Source of the DNA: Rhynochetos jubatus
Lineage: Eukaryota; Chordata; Aves; Eurypygiformes; Rhynochetidae
Length of the DNA: 64,000 nt
Direction of reading: 5' to 3'
Assembly (NCBI GenBank): GCA_027574665.1
Contig: CM050656.1
Span: 9,561,501-9,625,500, forward strand
Made by a program: the position numbers and the translations under genes. Shown piece after piece: positions 25,775 through 36,383 of this stretch; within the stretch, counting starts at the first letter, position 1; each line of letters opens with the position of its first letter. The notes under the pieces were generated by a model that did not search any database, was not told the DNA's origin, and saw only the letters and a program-made list of their open reading frames with translations.

Positions 25775-28610
25775 CTGAAGAATAAAATTAATTTTTAAAA
25801 TTCATGTAAATTTAGTGTTGCATCTTTAATTACCACAGGTGGGAAATACTGGAAACTGCATAGTTCAGACTTTGCAGTGACCAGGGATGATTCAGCTCTT
25901 CATAAAGCTTCCTTTCATTCTCTAAAGCGCTAATCTCATATACAGTTGCTTATAAAAGGGAAATCCTCAATGAAAATTTATAACCATATTAAGCAGTTTC
26001 TGGGACATTTCTTTAAAAAATATAAAGGAAATAAAACTACAGAATATATATATATGTAATATGTATCTACAGACATATATATATATATATATATATATAA
26101 ATCAGCAACATTAGAACAAAGCAGTATAGATTACAGCTTTCCCTGGAAAATCCTCATCAGCAGAATGCCAGGCTGAATTATAGATCAGAGAAAATCCCTG
26201 GTGTTCTCTGTGCTAAATGCTTTATGATGGGGTGAGTCCATTGACTCTAGTGTCAATACTGGTGACACACTCGATATAGCTCATTTTAAAAATGCTGTCA
26301 AAACTCTTATGGTGGACAGCTGAGTTCTTGACAGTATAACTTGTTGGGGGTTTCTCTTTTTACCCAAATATGTCTGTTTTCTGTGAGGAGTTGGGTCCAT
26401 ATTGAAAGCCTATTGGCCAAACCTAATATTGTTCATTCCAGGAGTCTTTGGTGGGTGGCCAAAGGATTAGAGATTTTTCAACAAAAGTGCGATATTTTCC
26501 ATTAGAAAGATCCCCAACGGCTTTCTGGGAAACTCTAGTACTTAGCTTCCCATGTATCTTCTCTTTGTCATCATTGTCAGAAACTAACTGGCATTTCTCG
26601 CTGACATTTTTAGAAAAGAATATTTATACTAGAAACAATGCAAATAAAAATATGTTGGCGGAAACGAGTGATATTTAGAGTATGATATAGTCCTGACATT
26701 TCTATGCCACCACTGGGAATTTTGCCTGTTTGATGACAGATCCTGTCATTCCTCCATCATCTGGGTAGACCTGTTAAGCTCAGTACAACTAACATCCCCA
26801 GTCTGCTCTCTCGTGAAACTCATGGCCAGGAAAGGAGCTGAAATGAAGCCTAATGTTGTAGATAATGAGCAGTGATGTTGAGCAACTGAGCTGTGATGAA
26901 CCTCAGTCCCCACCTTCGTTAGAACAGCAAGGTTTGAACCAGAAATTTTATGTGCTACTCAGTATATAACTAATTATGGCTTCCAATCCAGAGGATTAAT
27001 TAATTCATAATCTCTCTGGAATTGTGGGGGTCCTATAGGACATTGTTGCAGCAGGGTTGTTGAAGTCCTGCTCTAGAGATGAAACTGCCCTTTATGCCAA
27101 GGTTGAGCACAAGACATGTGCACTGATGACTTACTTAGAGGTGTGGATTTCATTTGAAGGTTTTTCTGATGTGCATCATCTCTGTTGAAAAAAAGAGGTT
27201 GAACATTTGAAGATGGCAAAAAGCAGACGTTTAAAAACAACTGAAACTTGGAAAATTTCTTACACTGGTAGATGAAGAACTCCATCTGTTTAGTGTGCTG
27301 AGTTGAAGATGAGGGGGTACCTTGATTCCATGGCCAAGTACAAGTACTCAGTGCCAAGTGGCACTTGCGTGTACCCAAGAAAGACATAACTAGCATGAGC
27401 AGCAGGAAACAGATGCTGGAAAACTCTTATTAAAAAGAGGGGCACTCTTTCTGACCGCCATTGTGAGTCCCTGCTCTGAGACAAGTCCCCAGAGGCAGGG
27501 CTGGGTTCTCAAACTCCTGGTTAGTTTTAGAGTGGGTGTGATTTTCATATTCCACCCAGTGCCTTTGGGAGGAGACATCCTCTGTATCTCCTATGGGCAA
27601 TTGGCCTCAAGGACATAGTAAAGCAATGCCAACAGTCCTAGAACTTGTGATATTTTATGTGTAGGTTATTTCAGGTTTAAGCATCTGAGGGGAGGTCAGA
27701 TCAAATAATCTGATAATCACTTCTGGCTTTAAGTCTGTGAGTATGGGAGGAAGGAGGTATCCCCACAGAAGAGCTTGGGTACCCAAATGCTTTGCTTATT
27801 TTTAAATAATACTGCAGCTGTTGTAGTGAAAAGATACTGCCTCTTCCAACAAAACTTTTCCTGTTTATAAACCCTCCATGTAGTTTTGCAATGTTAGAGA
27901 AGATTAATGCTAGCATTATTTCATTAAGACACAAATAGGTCAGCACAAGTGGAATCTGAGAAGTGATGAGAACTGATAAATTGATTCTTGACCAAACAGT
28001 TTTTCTTAAAAATAAGGCAGATTCATTGACTTTGAGAATGAGTCACTGGCCTGTGTTGATTTTGATGGCAAATGAATTACTTCATATTTCATTTCACTAA
28101 TTCTTTGATATAGCTTAGCTTTATTGATTTGATTGGTCTGTATTCATTTTGACATAAAATATCTTCATCTGTTATACTCCAGAATTAGAATTAGATGCTG
28201 TTAGTCTATCAAAGGAAACAATTTTGCTGTTACTGTCATGAAATGCTTCAGCAGGTTCAAAATGCATTGTTCGTTGTGTTTCTTTTTATTCCCCAAGTTT
28301 TGCTCCAGGAGAAATTTTGAAAACTTGCCTTTTTTGTTCTCCATTTGGAATGAAGACAGGCTTTGTGTTTGGTCTCCAGCTGAGTAGAAATGTGGCTTCC
28401 TTGCATTGCAGAGGGAGAACAAACAATAAAATGATGCTGACATCTCTGGAGAAAAAGCCCTCCAGATGAACAGATTTTAAAAGCTGGAAAAAACAACATG
28501 CTCGGAGTGGGAATTAGAATTCAAATCCATTTGATCCATGTCTGGTTACAAAAAAAATTACCAAAACCACTGTGTTTTGAAGCAGCAGCCTGCTGTTGCC
28601 CATTCCTTTT
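25775..28610. other. Spacer between two opposing CR1 copies
   Basis: This is AT-rich unique sequence with one compound AT microsatellite. No coding signal or additional element is recognised. Confidence 0.65.
26043..26101 (+). repeat. Compound AT microsatellite
   Basis: Two AT runs (about 26043-26055 and 26074-26099) are separated by 'gtaatatgtatctacagac'. The interruption suggests one older array broken by mutations. Confidence 0.9.
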
Positions 28611-29265
28611 CATAGAACCATAGAATGGTTTGGGCTGGAAGGGACCTTAAAGCCCATCCAGTTCCAACCCCCTGCCATGGGCAGGGACACCCTCCACTAG
28701 ACCAGGTTGCTCCAAGCCTCATCCAGCCTGGCCTTGAACACTTCCAGGGATGGGGTATCCACAGCTTCTCTGGGCAACCTGTTCCAGTGTCTCACCACCC
28801 TCTCCAGGAAGAATTTCTTCTTGATGTCTGATCTAAATCTCCCCACTTTCAATTTAAACCCATTACCCCTTGTCCTGTCACTACAGGTCCTTGTAAAAAG
28901 TCTGCCCCCAGCATCTTTGTAGCCCCCCCTTCAGGTACTGGAAGGCTGCAATAAGGTCTCTCTAAAGATTTCTCCAGGCCGAATAATCCCACTCTCTCAG
29001 CCTGTCCCCATAGCAGAGGTGCTCCAGCCCTCTGACCATCTTCGTGGCCACTTCTGGAATCACTCCAACCAGTAGATATCCTTCTTATGTTGAGGGCTCC
29101 AGAGCTGGATACAATACTGCAGGTGGGGTCTCATGAGAGCAGATTAGAGAATCCCCTCCCTCGACCTGCTGGCTGTGTTTCTCCTGATACAGCCCAGGTT
29201 ACAGTTGGCTTTCTAGGCTGCCAGCACACACTGCCGGCTCATGTCAAGTTTTTGCTTCACTCAGT
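28611..29265 (-). mobile_element. CR1 LINE 3' end, inverted orientation
   Basis: Read on +, it opens with 'catagaaccatagaatgg' and 'gggctggaagggacc', the reverse complement of a CR1 tail. It continues through 'gcagggacaccctccactag', 'ggcaacctgttccagtgtc' and 'agccccccct' to 'ccggctcatgtcaag' near 29250. About 655 bp are preserved, the longest CR1 in the window. It is truncated on the element's 5' side and has no intact ORF. The 64-71 codon open frames inside it are not genes. It lies 2.8 kb from the + CR1 at 25408-25774 in the opposite orientation. Confidence 0.93.
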
Positions 29266-29375
29266 GCCACTAAAGAGGTAAAGAGCAGAGCTGAGGAGGC
29301 AGGCAGGTGTACGTTATAGCTCTGCAGTTTTGGTAACTGGGAGAGAAAACAGCACTGATTTCTGAGGTCAGTTCA

Positions 29376-29853
29376 TGTCATGTTTTAACCCCAATCAGCA
29401 ACTAAGCACCACAGAGCCGCTTGCTCACCTTCCCCCTCTCCCAGTGGGATGGGTGAGAGAATCAGAGGAAAAAGGTAATAAAGCTCCTGTGTTGAGATAA
29501 GAACAATTTAATAATTGAAAATAAAGAAACTAATGATGCTAAGAATACTACTAATAATGATAATAATATGTAATGAAAAGGAAAAAAAGAACAACAAAAA
29601 AGTGATTCAACCACTCACCACCCCCCAACCAACGCCCAGCCAGTCCCCAAACAGTTGGCCCTCATGCCAACTCTCCCCAACTTATATACTGAGCATAATG
29701 TGTCATGGTGTGAAATATCCCTTTGGCCAGTTGGGGCCAGCTGTCCTGGCTGTGTCTCCTCCCAGCTTCTTGTAGAGGTGCCGTATGAGAAACTGATGGC
29801 TTAATGTAAACATTGCTTGGCAACATCTAAAACATCGCTGTTATCAATATGGG
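29376..29853. mobile_element. Avian endogenous-retrovirus solo LTR, 3' part missing
   Basis: The block begins TGTCATG and 'ttttaaccccaatcagc', then 'aactaagcaccacagagccgc' (in part) and 'cagtgggatgggtgagag'. An AT-rich middle (29500-29610) follows, then 'cttatatactgagcataatg', 'atatccctttggccagttg', 'ccagctgtcctggctg' and 'ctcccagcttcttgt'. I recognise this order of words from a repeated avian LTR. It starts with the TG expected of an LTR end, but the matching CA end is not visible: the match fades near 'aacatctaaaacatcgctg' at about 29825-29850. I see no gag, pol or env remnant beside it, so it is best read as a decayed solo LTR. The TATA-like TTATATA near 29681 could be its old promoter if it is read on +. 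ERV class and orientation are uncertain. Confidence 0.75.
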
Positions 29854-30597
29854 AGAGAGAGAGTGTTGGTTTGAAATTACTCAGAAAAGGTCAGGAGTTG
29901 ATGTTCCGTGGCAGGTGCTGAAGGTTGCAGAGCTTTATTGTCATGTTTCTTTCAACAGAGAGAAGTGCGTGTTCAGGCACAAATTTTCAGAGGAATTGGC
30001 TTTGCTGCTTTTGTCTTGCATGTGTTCTGGGAAGAAAGAGATGAATAAATTGCAGGTGTCAAATTAGTTAGGGTAGCCAGGTACTTCAGGAAGAAGTACT
30101 CCTTTCAAGCCAAATTCTTCTAGCAAACCCAATGGTTTGCTCCATAAAGAAACCCACAATTCCTAGTATGCTAAATTTTATAGCCCTTAGGAAAAAGAGA
30201 AACACAAACACAGGAAGGGAGGAATGCCGCAGAAACTGTTTTGTTAGAGGGAGGTTTGATTTCTCTCCCAAGACTGCGTTTTCAGTTTTGTTGTTTAGTT
30301 TTGATTTATTTTTTTCTTTTCTCCTTGTGGTAATGGCAGATGTAGATGGGTTTGTTTTCTACGTGCCAGGTAGTAATTAACATTAGCAATTTGGTAATCA
30401 GCATCTTGGCTTTGGGTGCTAGAAACAAATGTACTAAATAATGCCAAAAGTTATTTCAAAACCAACAGAGACCGATGGTGAGGACCTGTACTGAGGCAAC
30501 TCTGTTGAATTCAGTGCTCCAGTTGACTCATGTGGGAAGGGATGAAGCCCAACATTTCAGTCAAGTCTTGTTGTCTGCTGTCCCAGGCAGAAGGTAA

Positions 30598-30691
30598 CAG
30601 GTTGTGTGAACTTTGCCATGACTTGGCCTGAAATTTTATGAGGCAGCAGGTTGTGTGAACTTTGCCACGATTTGGCCTGAAATCTTATGAG
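30598..30691 (+). repeat. 49-bp tandem duplication, two copies
   Basis: The unit starts 'caggttgtgtgaactttgcc' and includes 'ttggcctgaaat' and 'ttatgag'. Copies begin at 30598 and 30647. They differ at only three positions in 45 (t/c, c/t, t/c), all transitions, so the duplication is fairly recent. It lies in non-coding sequence. Confidence 0.92.
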
Positions 30692-31419
30692 TAACATCTT
30701 GTGATGGAGATCAAGATCATGTCCCTGAACTCTGCCCATGGAGATGAACCAAGCCTTAGTACACAGCCCAAACCCTGGCACACACAGTGCAAGCTGCTTT
30801 CTGCTCTTAAAGTCATTTTTCCTTTAACTCTTCTGCAGTTCAGCAGCGGGTGAGGAAGCTCTAAGGAGGTTTTGTTTTCCATGAGAGAAAGCCAGACTGA
30901 CATCAGCCTCACACTCTGTGGGGAGAGAGCAAAGGAAGGAGTACAATCTCCACCTTCCCATCCTGCTCAGCACCTTCTCCCTCCTTGATGGGATGACAAG
31001 GACAGGGACACAAGTCAGGCAGCCCCAAAACATCTTCAGCCACAGCAATCCACAACAGCCAGCCCTGTACACATGTCACTCCTGCAGGGAAGCCTACAAA
31101 GGGACCCAAATCTTGATGGTCTCCCATGGTAACCCATCCCTGTATTTCTCCTGCCACTGGGTCCATGCACAGGCTCAGTCCCCACAGGCAAGGATGGGTG
31201 TGGGGCGAATTGGGGCTGCCATCACCCAGAGACAACACCTTCCCTCTGTCCCCTGCAAGCACTGATGTCCTCTCCACCCCCTCCCTGGGAGCCGGGAGCT
31301 GGTCCAGCAAGGCCAGCCAGCGCTAAAACCAAACTCTGCTTTTTTACTTATTTTATTACAGTCCGTGAGAGTGGGCATTGGCTATGTCAGGCGGCTGTGG
31401 TCTCGGCGGATTGTGTTTG

Positions 31420-31560
31420 TGGTCGGGCGCTCAGGATTCCTGTTTTCTAGTCCTGGCGCTGCCATTTGCTCGGTGTGTGGCCTTGGAAGACTCACTTAGC
31501 TCTGCTGCTCGGCAGTTTTTCCTACTGTGGGATAGGGAAGTGACACCTGCGTTGCCGAAG
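31420..31560 (+). mobile_element. MIR-like SINE relic
   Basis: The words 'tcctggcgctgccatttgct', 'gtgtgtggccttggaagac' and 'tcacttagctctg' match the MIR core wording (gctctgccacttac, tgtgtgaccttgggcaag, ttacttaacctct) in order and spacing. The match then decays. MIRs are ancient SINEs shared across amniotes. Confidence 0.7.
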
Positions 31561-32194
31561 GGCCAAGCCACAGCTGGGATAAACAGTAGTGTCTTGATAA
31601 TGAGTATAACCTCTTGTACTAGCAGCAAAAAGGGAAGACATTAAACTAAAGGGCGTTAACATGTGAATCCTGCAGCAGTTAACTTTCTGTCCCAGGAACG
31701 AAGATGCTGAGTTCATGGGTCTTTGCCAATTCTTTGAAAAGAAGGTAGATCATTAGATTGCACCAGCTACTGAAAGGTCTCATACTGGCTTACTTCTTTT
31801 AAGGCAAGCATGGACCTGGTCTAACCGATAGAAAAGAGTTGCATTAATAAAAGGATGCTGCATGGGAGTGTGGGGATGAAGGTGGATGAAGCTCCTCGGT
31901 TCCCCTTTCCTCCCTCTGCAATACTCAGGAGCTGTGCTTGGAGGTTAATGTGCTTGAGGTCCTAACTTTGCCCAGAGCTGATTCTGTTGCTGGGTACATG
32001 TTCCATCATGGTGAAGGACCCTGATCTGACTCTTCAGTGTTGGAGCTGCTCGTTGTAGTGTTGTGGAGAATGGTATTAGAATCTAGCTGCTCCCTTATTT
32101 AGAAAACTCAGGGAAACTACACTTTGTTGAGACAGCCTCTGAACATACTCCTTAATCAGAGACAGCATGGTTTCATGTAGGGCTGCATATGCAG

Positions 32195-32250
32195 AGTTGT
32201 GTGCCTCAGTTTCCCCAGCTGTAAAAGGGGAGGGATTTTCTTTCATTGCT
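32195..32250 (+). mobile_element. MIR-like SINE fragment
   Basis: 'tgtgcctcagtttccccagc' followed by 'tgtaaaaggggaggg' is the most conserved stretch of MIR. Flanking similarity is weak, so only a fragment is called. It lies about 640 bp after the MIR relic at 31420-31560, which covers the preceding part of the MIR core, so an interrupted single element is possible but unproven. Confidence 0.6.
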
Positions 32251-32835
32251 CTAAGAAGAGGGAATGAATTCCTGTAGCTGAGACATGGCCAAAGGTAAAT
32301 CCCTGGATGAGAACCTCTTTCCATCTGCCTTACCTCTCACAAACCTATGTGACCCTATTGTTTCTGAGCGGTCGAGGGCACCTGAAGTCCTGAATCCTTG
32401 CTGTGAATAGCAGATGGTGCTCATGTCTCCGTAAGGATGGAGGTCTCAAGTGAGGAACCAAGTGGGGCAATTCCTGTGTTTGCCCACATGATATAGGAAG
32501 GAGTCTACTCCTCTTGCCTGGAGAAGCAACTGGGTGAAGCAAAAGGTGGTCCCACCATATTGTTTTTCTAGAGTGTTAAGGTGTATCGGCCTGTCCCCTG
32601 GAGAGGTGGAAGGAGGGCTGAAGACTCCAGGTTCTCATTATTCTTGGCTCCCTCCATGCCTGTGGCTGTAACCTCAGCAGAATCCACTGTCAGCTGCTGC
32701 AAGGGGAGATCTTTGTAAGGTGTGAAGGCATCAGGCTGAAGAAGGATATGGTAAAACAATACCACATGTTGAAAGCACAATAGGAGTAAGTCCATTTTGG
32801 CACAGCGTTCCACATGAAATCCCTTTTAATTTCAG

Positions 32836-32843
32836 TGACGTCA
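32836..32843 (+). promoter_or_regulatory. Palindromic CRE-like site
   Basis: TGACGTCA is the full palindromic binding site of CREB/ATF factors and is depleted in vertebrate DNA because it contains CpG. No transcription start or CpG island is visible around it, so it may be a distal element or chance. Confidence 0.3.
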
Positions 32844-35717
32844 CATTCCCGGTCTCAGGGAACCTATAGCAATATTTTCTGTGCCATAAATAAATCCACT
32901 TGGGGACTAATAAACTAAACTGTTGCTAATTTGTAATGTGCCACTTTTGCAGCAGTATCCAAAATTCATACGCACTAAGATTCCAGGGCTGGAAAAAATG
33001 AGGTGGCTTGTCCCTAACCACTGCTTAACTTTTTAAGTTACAATGGTGAGGCGGGTGCAGTTTGGCTTTTAGTGAGACCCCTGGGGAAGCAAGGCCATCT
33101 TAGCCTACGGTCTTAAAAAAAAGGCTATTAAAATAAAAGCATACCTATAAATAAAATAAAACACAGGGAAATTATGTCTTTGTGACTGAAGCAGGAACCC
33201 TTGTGCCATTCAGGGTCCTTCTGACTATCACCACTGATAAGCACAAGCAACTCAATATAGTTTATAGGCACAGGTGGGCCCCCCTGCATTTGGGATCTCT
33301 CTGCTTGGGATTATTGCTTGTCCCAGGGCAGCCTCTCGGTCTGGTTGTGAGCAGAGGGAAGGGGAGAGGGGCATCTCAGCAGGGCAGGTTGGTGCTTTCT
33401 GGTGTAGTGTGTAATTACTATTATGATTGTGAGTGTCCCATGTGTACCTCCATCTCCTTCCTCCAGTGTGTTGTGTTCTGCTTGTTGGGGCCAATTTTAG
33501 ATCAGGCTGAACTTTTTCCAGGGTAAAAGTAATACTCCAGGAAACAGAGATGCTGTTTCTCCAGGGCAGATCTGCATGAGAACTGTCAGGAGACTGTTCT
33601 GAGTCTGCCCCTTTTGTTGCCACCAGAAAAGGTGATGTTCTGTGTTTTGTAACACCTGGGAGTGGAAAATTTTGCTCTTTCAACTTTTTGGGCTCATATC
33701 AGCATGAAAGCAAGTGTCAGGACTGGGATTTCTCTCAGGACACAACGCCTTTTTTCTGACAGCTCTTTGGGTGGTTCAGGACTGGGAAGGCGTTCAAAGC
33801 AACCTCAGACAGCTGAGTACCCTGCTGTTATCACTGAAGCATCAGGTCCCTGAATAGCATTGGCTCCTCTTTGAAAACCTGTTCTGTCCAGGAATGGCCT
33901 CATCCTCCCATTATACAGATAATCTCACAGAGAAGTGGTACTGTCTCCCAGGATGAAGCCAGTAATTTCTCATGCACAAGGAAAACCCTCAGTAAACTAA
34001 TCATCAGATACAGCAAGACTGTAGTTTGTTGTAATGTGAAAAGAATGACATGCCAGCTCTCTCCTGAATGAGTCATTGCCTGAACCACACATCCTATGTG
34101 GCTTTGGGTAAATGGGTTAAAGCATGTCTCTCTTCTCCAAGGAAGGACTCCAGACCATCTTTTCATCCTTGTATTGTCACTAGAAGGGTGGATGGAACAG
34201 CTGATGGGACAGTTTGCACATTGCAATGGGCTCATGCATGCAATCCATAACTAATGCAGTGGGCACCGGCCAGCGAAGCCCCTCAAGGTCTTCCCAGCCG
34301 TGCTTGCTGGTGCACTGAGCAGAAACCCTGGTAGTACAGTCATATAAGCACCACAGACCAACAGTGCCGGGCAGCCTGAGCTTCTGCAGTGTGGGTTTGT
34401 TCTGAATTTTACCAGATAAGAGCTCGTGTCCTGTTACCATTTCCCTGGCTGAATGTCAGCACTGTGATTCTGCTGCACCGTTTGTACAGGGAGGGCATCG
34501 CAGCCCTCCCTGAATGCTGGAGTAGCTCTCTGGGTGGAAGAGGTCTCGGGTTTTAGTGGTTTCTCCAGCTTGCTGTCCCTGAGTGAATAATTGACATACA
34601 TCTGGAAAAACTTCTGATATCTTCTATCATGATCAAACTTGATCTTCTCACTCAGAGGAGACCCACCAAATGTGGTGGCTCAGCAGATAAACCAGCGTAG
34701 GTTTAAACAAGTCCTAATAGGAAGGGGTATTGTTGAGTGTTTATTGCAGGGTCAGGATCTCTCATATTAATCTTTCCCTCCAGCACTAGCAACCCACTCA
34801 AAAGTAAAATCTAGGAGTTCAGGTACATGGGACCTTCGGGAACTCAGTAAGTTGCTGCCTGCCTGCAGAGCTACCCTAACAGGCTGCACGAGTGCTCTTA
34901 AATCGTGATTAAGTCAAGTTACCTTCCCATGCAGTTGTGGCAGGCTGAAGTTGGCATATGGATGGCTATTTACACTTTATCTGACACACTCACTTGCTCC
35001 ATCACAGTAACTTCAACTGCGGTTTGCTTTCTTAGCACTTGAGGCTCCTTACTACCCCATCCCTCCCCAAAACGCTTATAAACCGTAGGGAGAGTTAAGC
35101 CAGTCTCCACATGAAAATAAATTTGGGGTTGTGCACATCAGCATTTAGTTTGGATTAGGAGTTTGCTTTTGAAATATATCCCTCAGTCTTACCCCTGTTG
35201 CACCTTGGTGCTTATTGCGGATTCAACAGGCATTCAGTCCATGGGACCAGCCTCCTGCTAAGCCAAAATAAACCTCCCAAAATGTATATAATGTTTGTAT
35301 CAGGCCTCACCTCTCCCCTGATCCGTTCCTGTCGGGCCACACTACTTGCCAATTTAGCAATTCAGACTTTGATTTTTAACAGCTTCCCCCAACCCCTCCT
35401 CCATCTCACACATTACAAGAAACCCTTTTCATAGTTTCACTGCCGTCGGTGTGAATCAGTGCGCCTCACAGGGAAGGGTTTACTCACTTGAGTGAGTGCC
35501 TTGGGTAAGATGTGGCCCTTGAGCTATGGAAAATTGTTATTGTTGAGTCTTTTGGCTGTTTCAGGCTGACCGAGGCTGACTTGCCCCAAGTCTATTGTTA
35601 CTTCGTTAGCTGCATTTTCATCTTCACTCCTAATTATCTATCAATGTATTTTGTGCTAACAGCATTATTTCAAGGGCATAGGATTATATTGTCCAGACTG
35701 TCTGAGTGGTGGTAGAG

Positions 35718-36002
35718 CTTTTTCCTTTATTTTTCTTTTTCTTATTCTTTTTCTTTTTTCTTACTTTTTCACTTCCTCTCCCTCTCCATTTCCATTTTCC
35801 CTTTTCCTTTTTTCTTCTTTTTACTCTTTTTCTTCTTCTTTCCTTCTCCTTCTCCTCCTTCTTCTTCTCTTCCCCTCCCCTTCTTCTTGTTTTTCTTCTT
35901 TTCTTCCATCTTCTTCCTTTTTCCTCTCTTTTCCTCTCCCTCTCCCTTTCCTCCCTTTCCCCTTTTCTCTTTTCCATTTTACTTTCTGTTTTTTTCTCCC
36001 CC
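35718..36002 (+). repeat. Polypyrimidine tract, 285 nt
   Basis: Nearly every base on + is C or T, mostly as TTC, TTTC, CTCC and CTTCTT blocks, with only scattered purines such as those near 35731, 35745, 35763 and 35771. Long polypurine-polypyrimidine duplexes can adopt triplex (H-DNA) structure and often vary in length. The tract gives open frames on both strands whose peptides are only F, L, S and P on + or K, R and E on -. I reject these as genes. Confidence 0.95.
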
Positions 36003-36352
36003 AGCCCTGCTGTCTGGTCCTTACTGGGCTGGAAAGTCACAGAAGCTGTTTTCTGTCAATTTGCTGGTATCTTCTTCCTCTCCTAGCCTGGCACAGAATC
36101 TGCATTTGTTAGTTTTCCTTTCAGGAGTACATGTGCACTTCAGCATGAGGTCTGACAACCTTGACCCTCCAGGCATGACTAATTCCCATTTACAAGACCA
36201 CTACAAAATCCATCAGATCAAAAGTGTCAGGAAGTCAGGAAAACCCCAGCGTGTACAGCTGGCTGGAGCTGGTCTCCCTGTGCTGCGTGACGGAGTGCGC
36301 TGGGTCAGCCGTGCTTTGCTGCGATAAGGTCAAGTAGAAGTGGCACTTGGAA

Positions 36353-36383
36353 GGGGTGGGAGGTGGAGGGGAGGGAAGGAGGG
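36353..36383 (+). other. G-quadruplex motif
   Basis: GGGG-T-GGG-AGGTGGA-GGGG-A-GGG gives four G tracts with loops of 1, 7 and 1 nt, followed by AAGGAGGG. This fits the standard four-tract G-quadruplex pattern on +. It lies 350 bp after the long pyrimidine tract. Confidence 0.6.

Larger units (their letters stand above)
29854..35717. other. Non-coding sequence with ancient SINE relics
   Basis: It holds the 49-bp duplication, two MIR relics and the CRE-like site. Open frames around 30.9-31.3 kb overlap on both strands in GC-richer sequence and look like chance. Confidence 0.65.

Noticed and set aside
28625-29281. Open frames inside the inverted CR1
   Set aside because: They lie in the non-coding 3' region of the element and recur in many CR1 copies as chance frames.
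35684-36327. Open frames of K/R/E on - and F/L/S/P on + over the pyrimidine tract
   Set aside because: They follow from a tract with almost no stop-codon chance. The peptides are pure low complexity.
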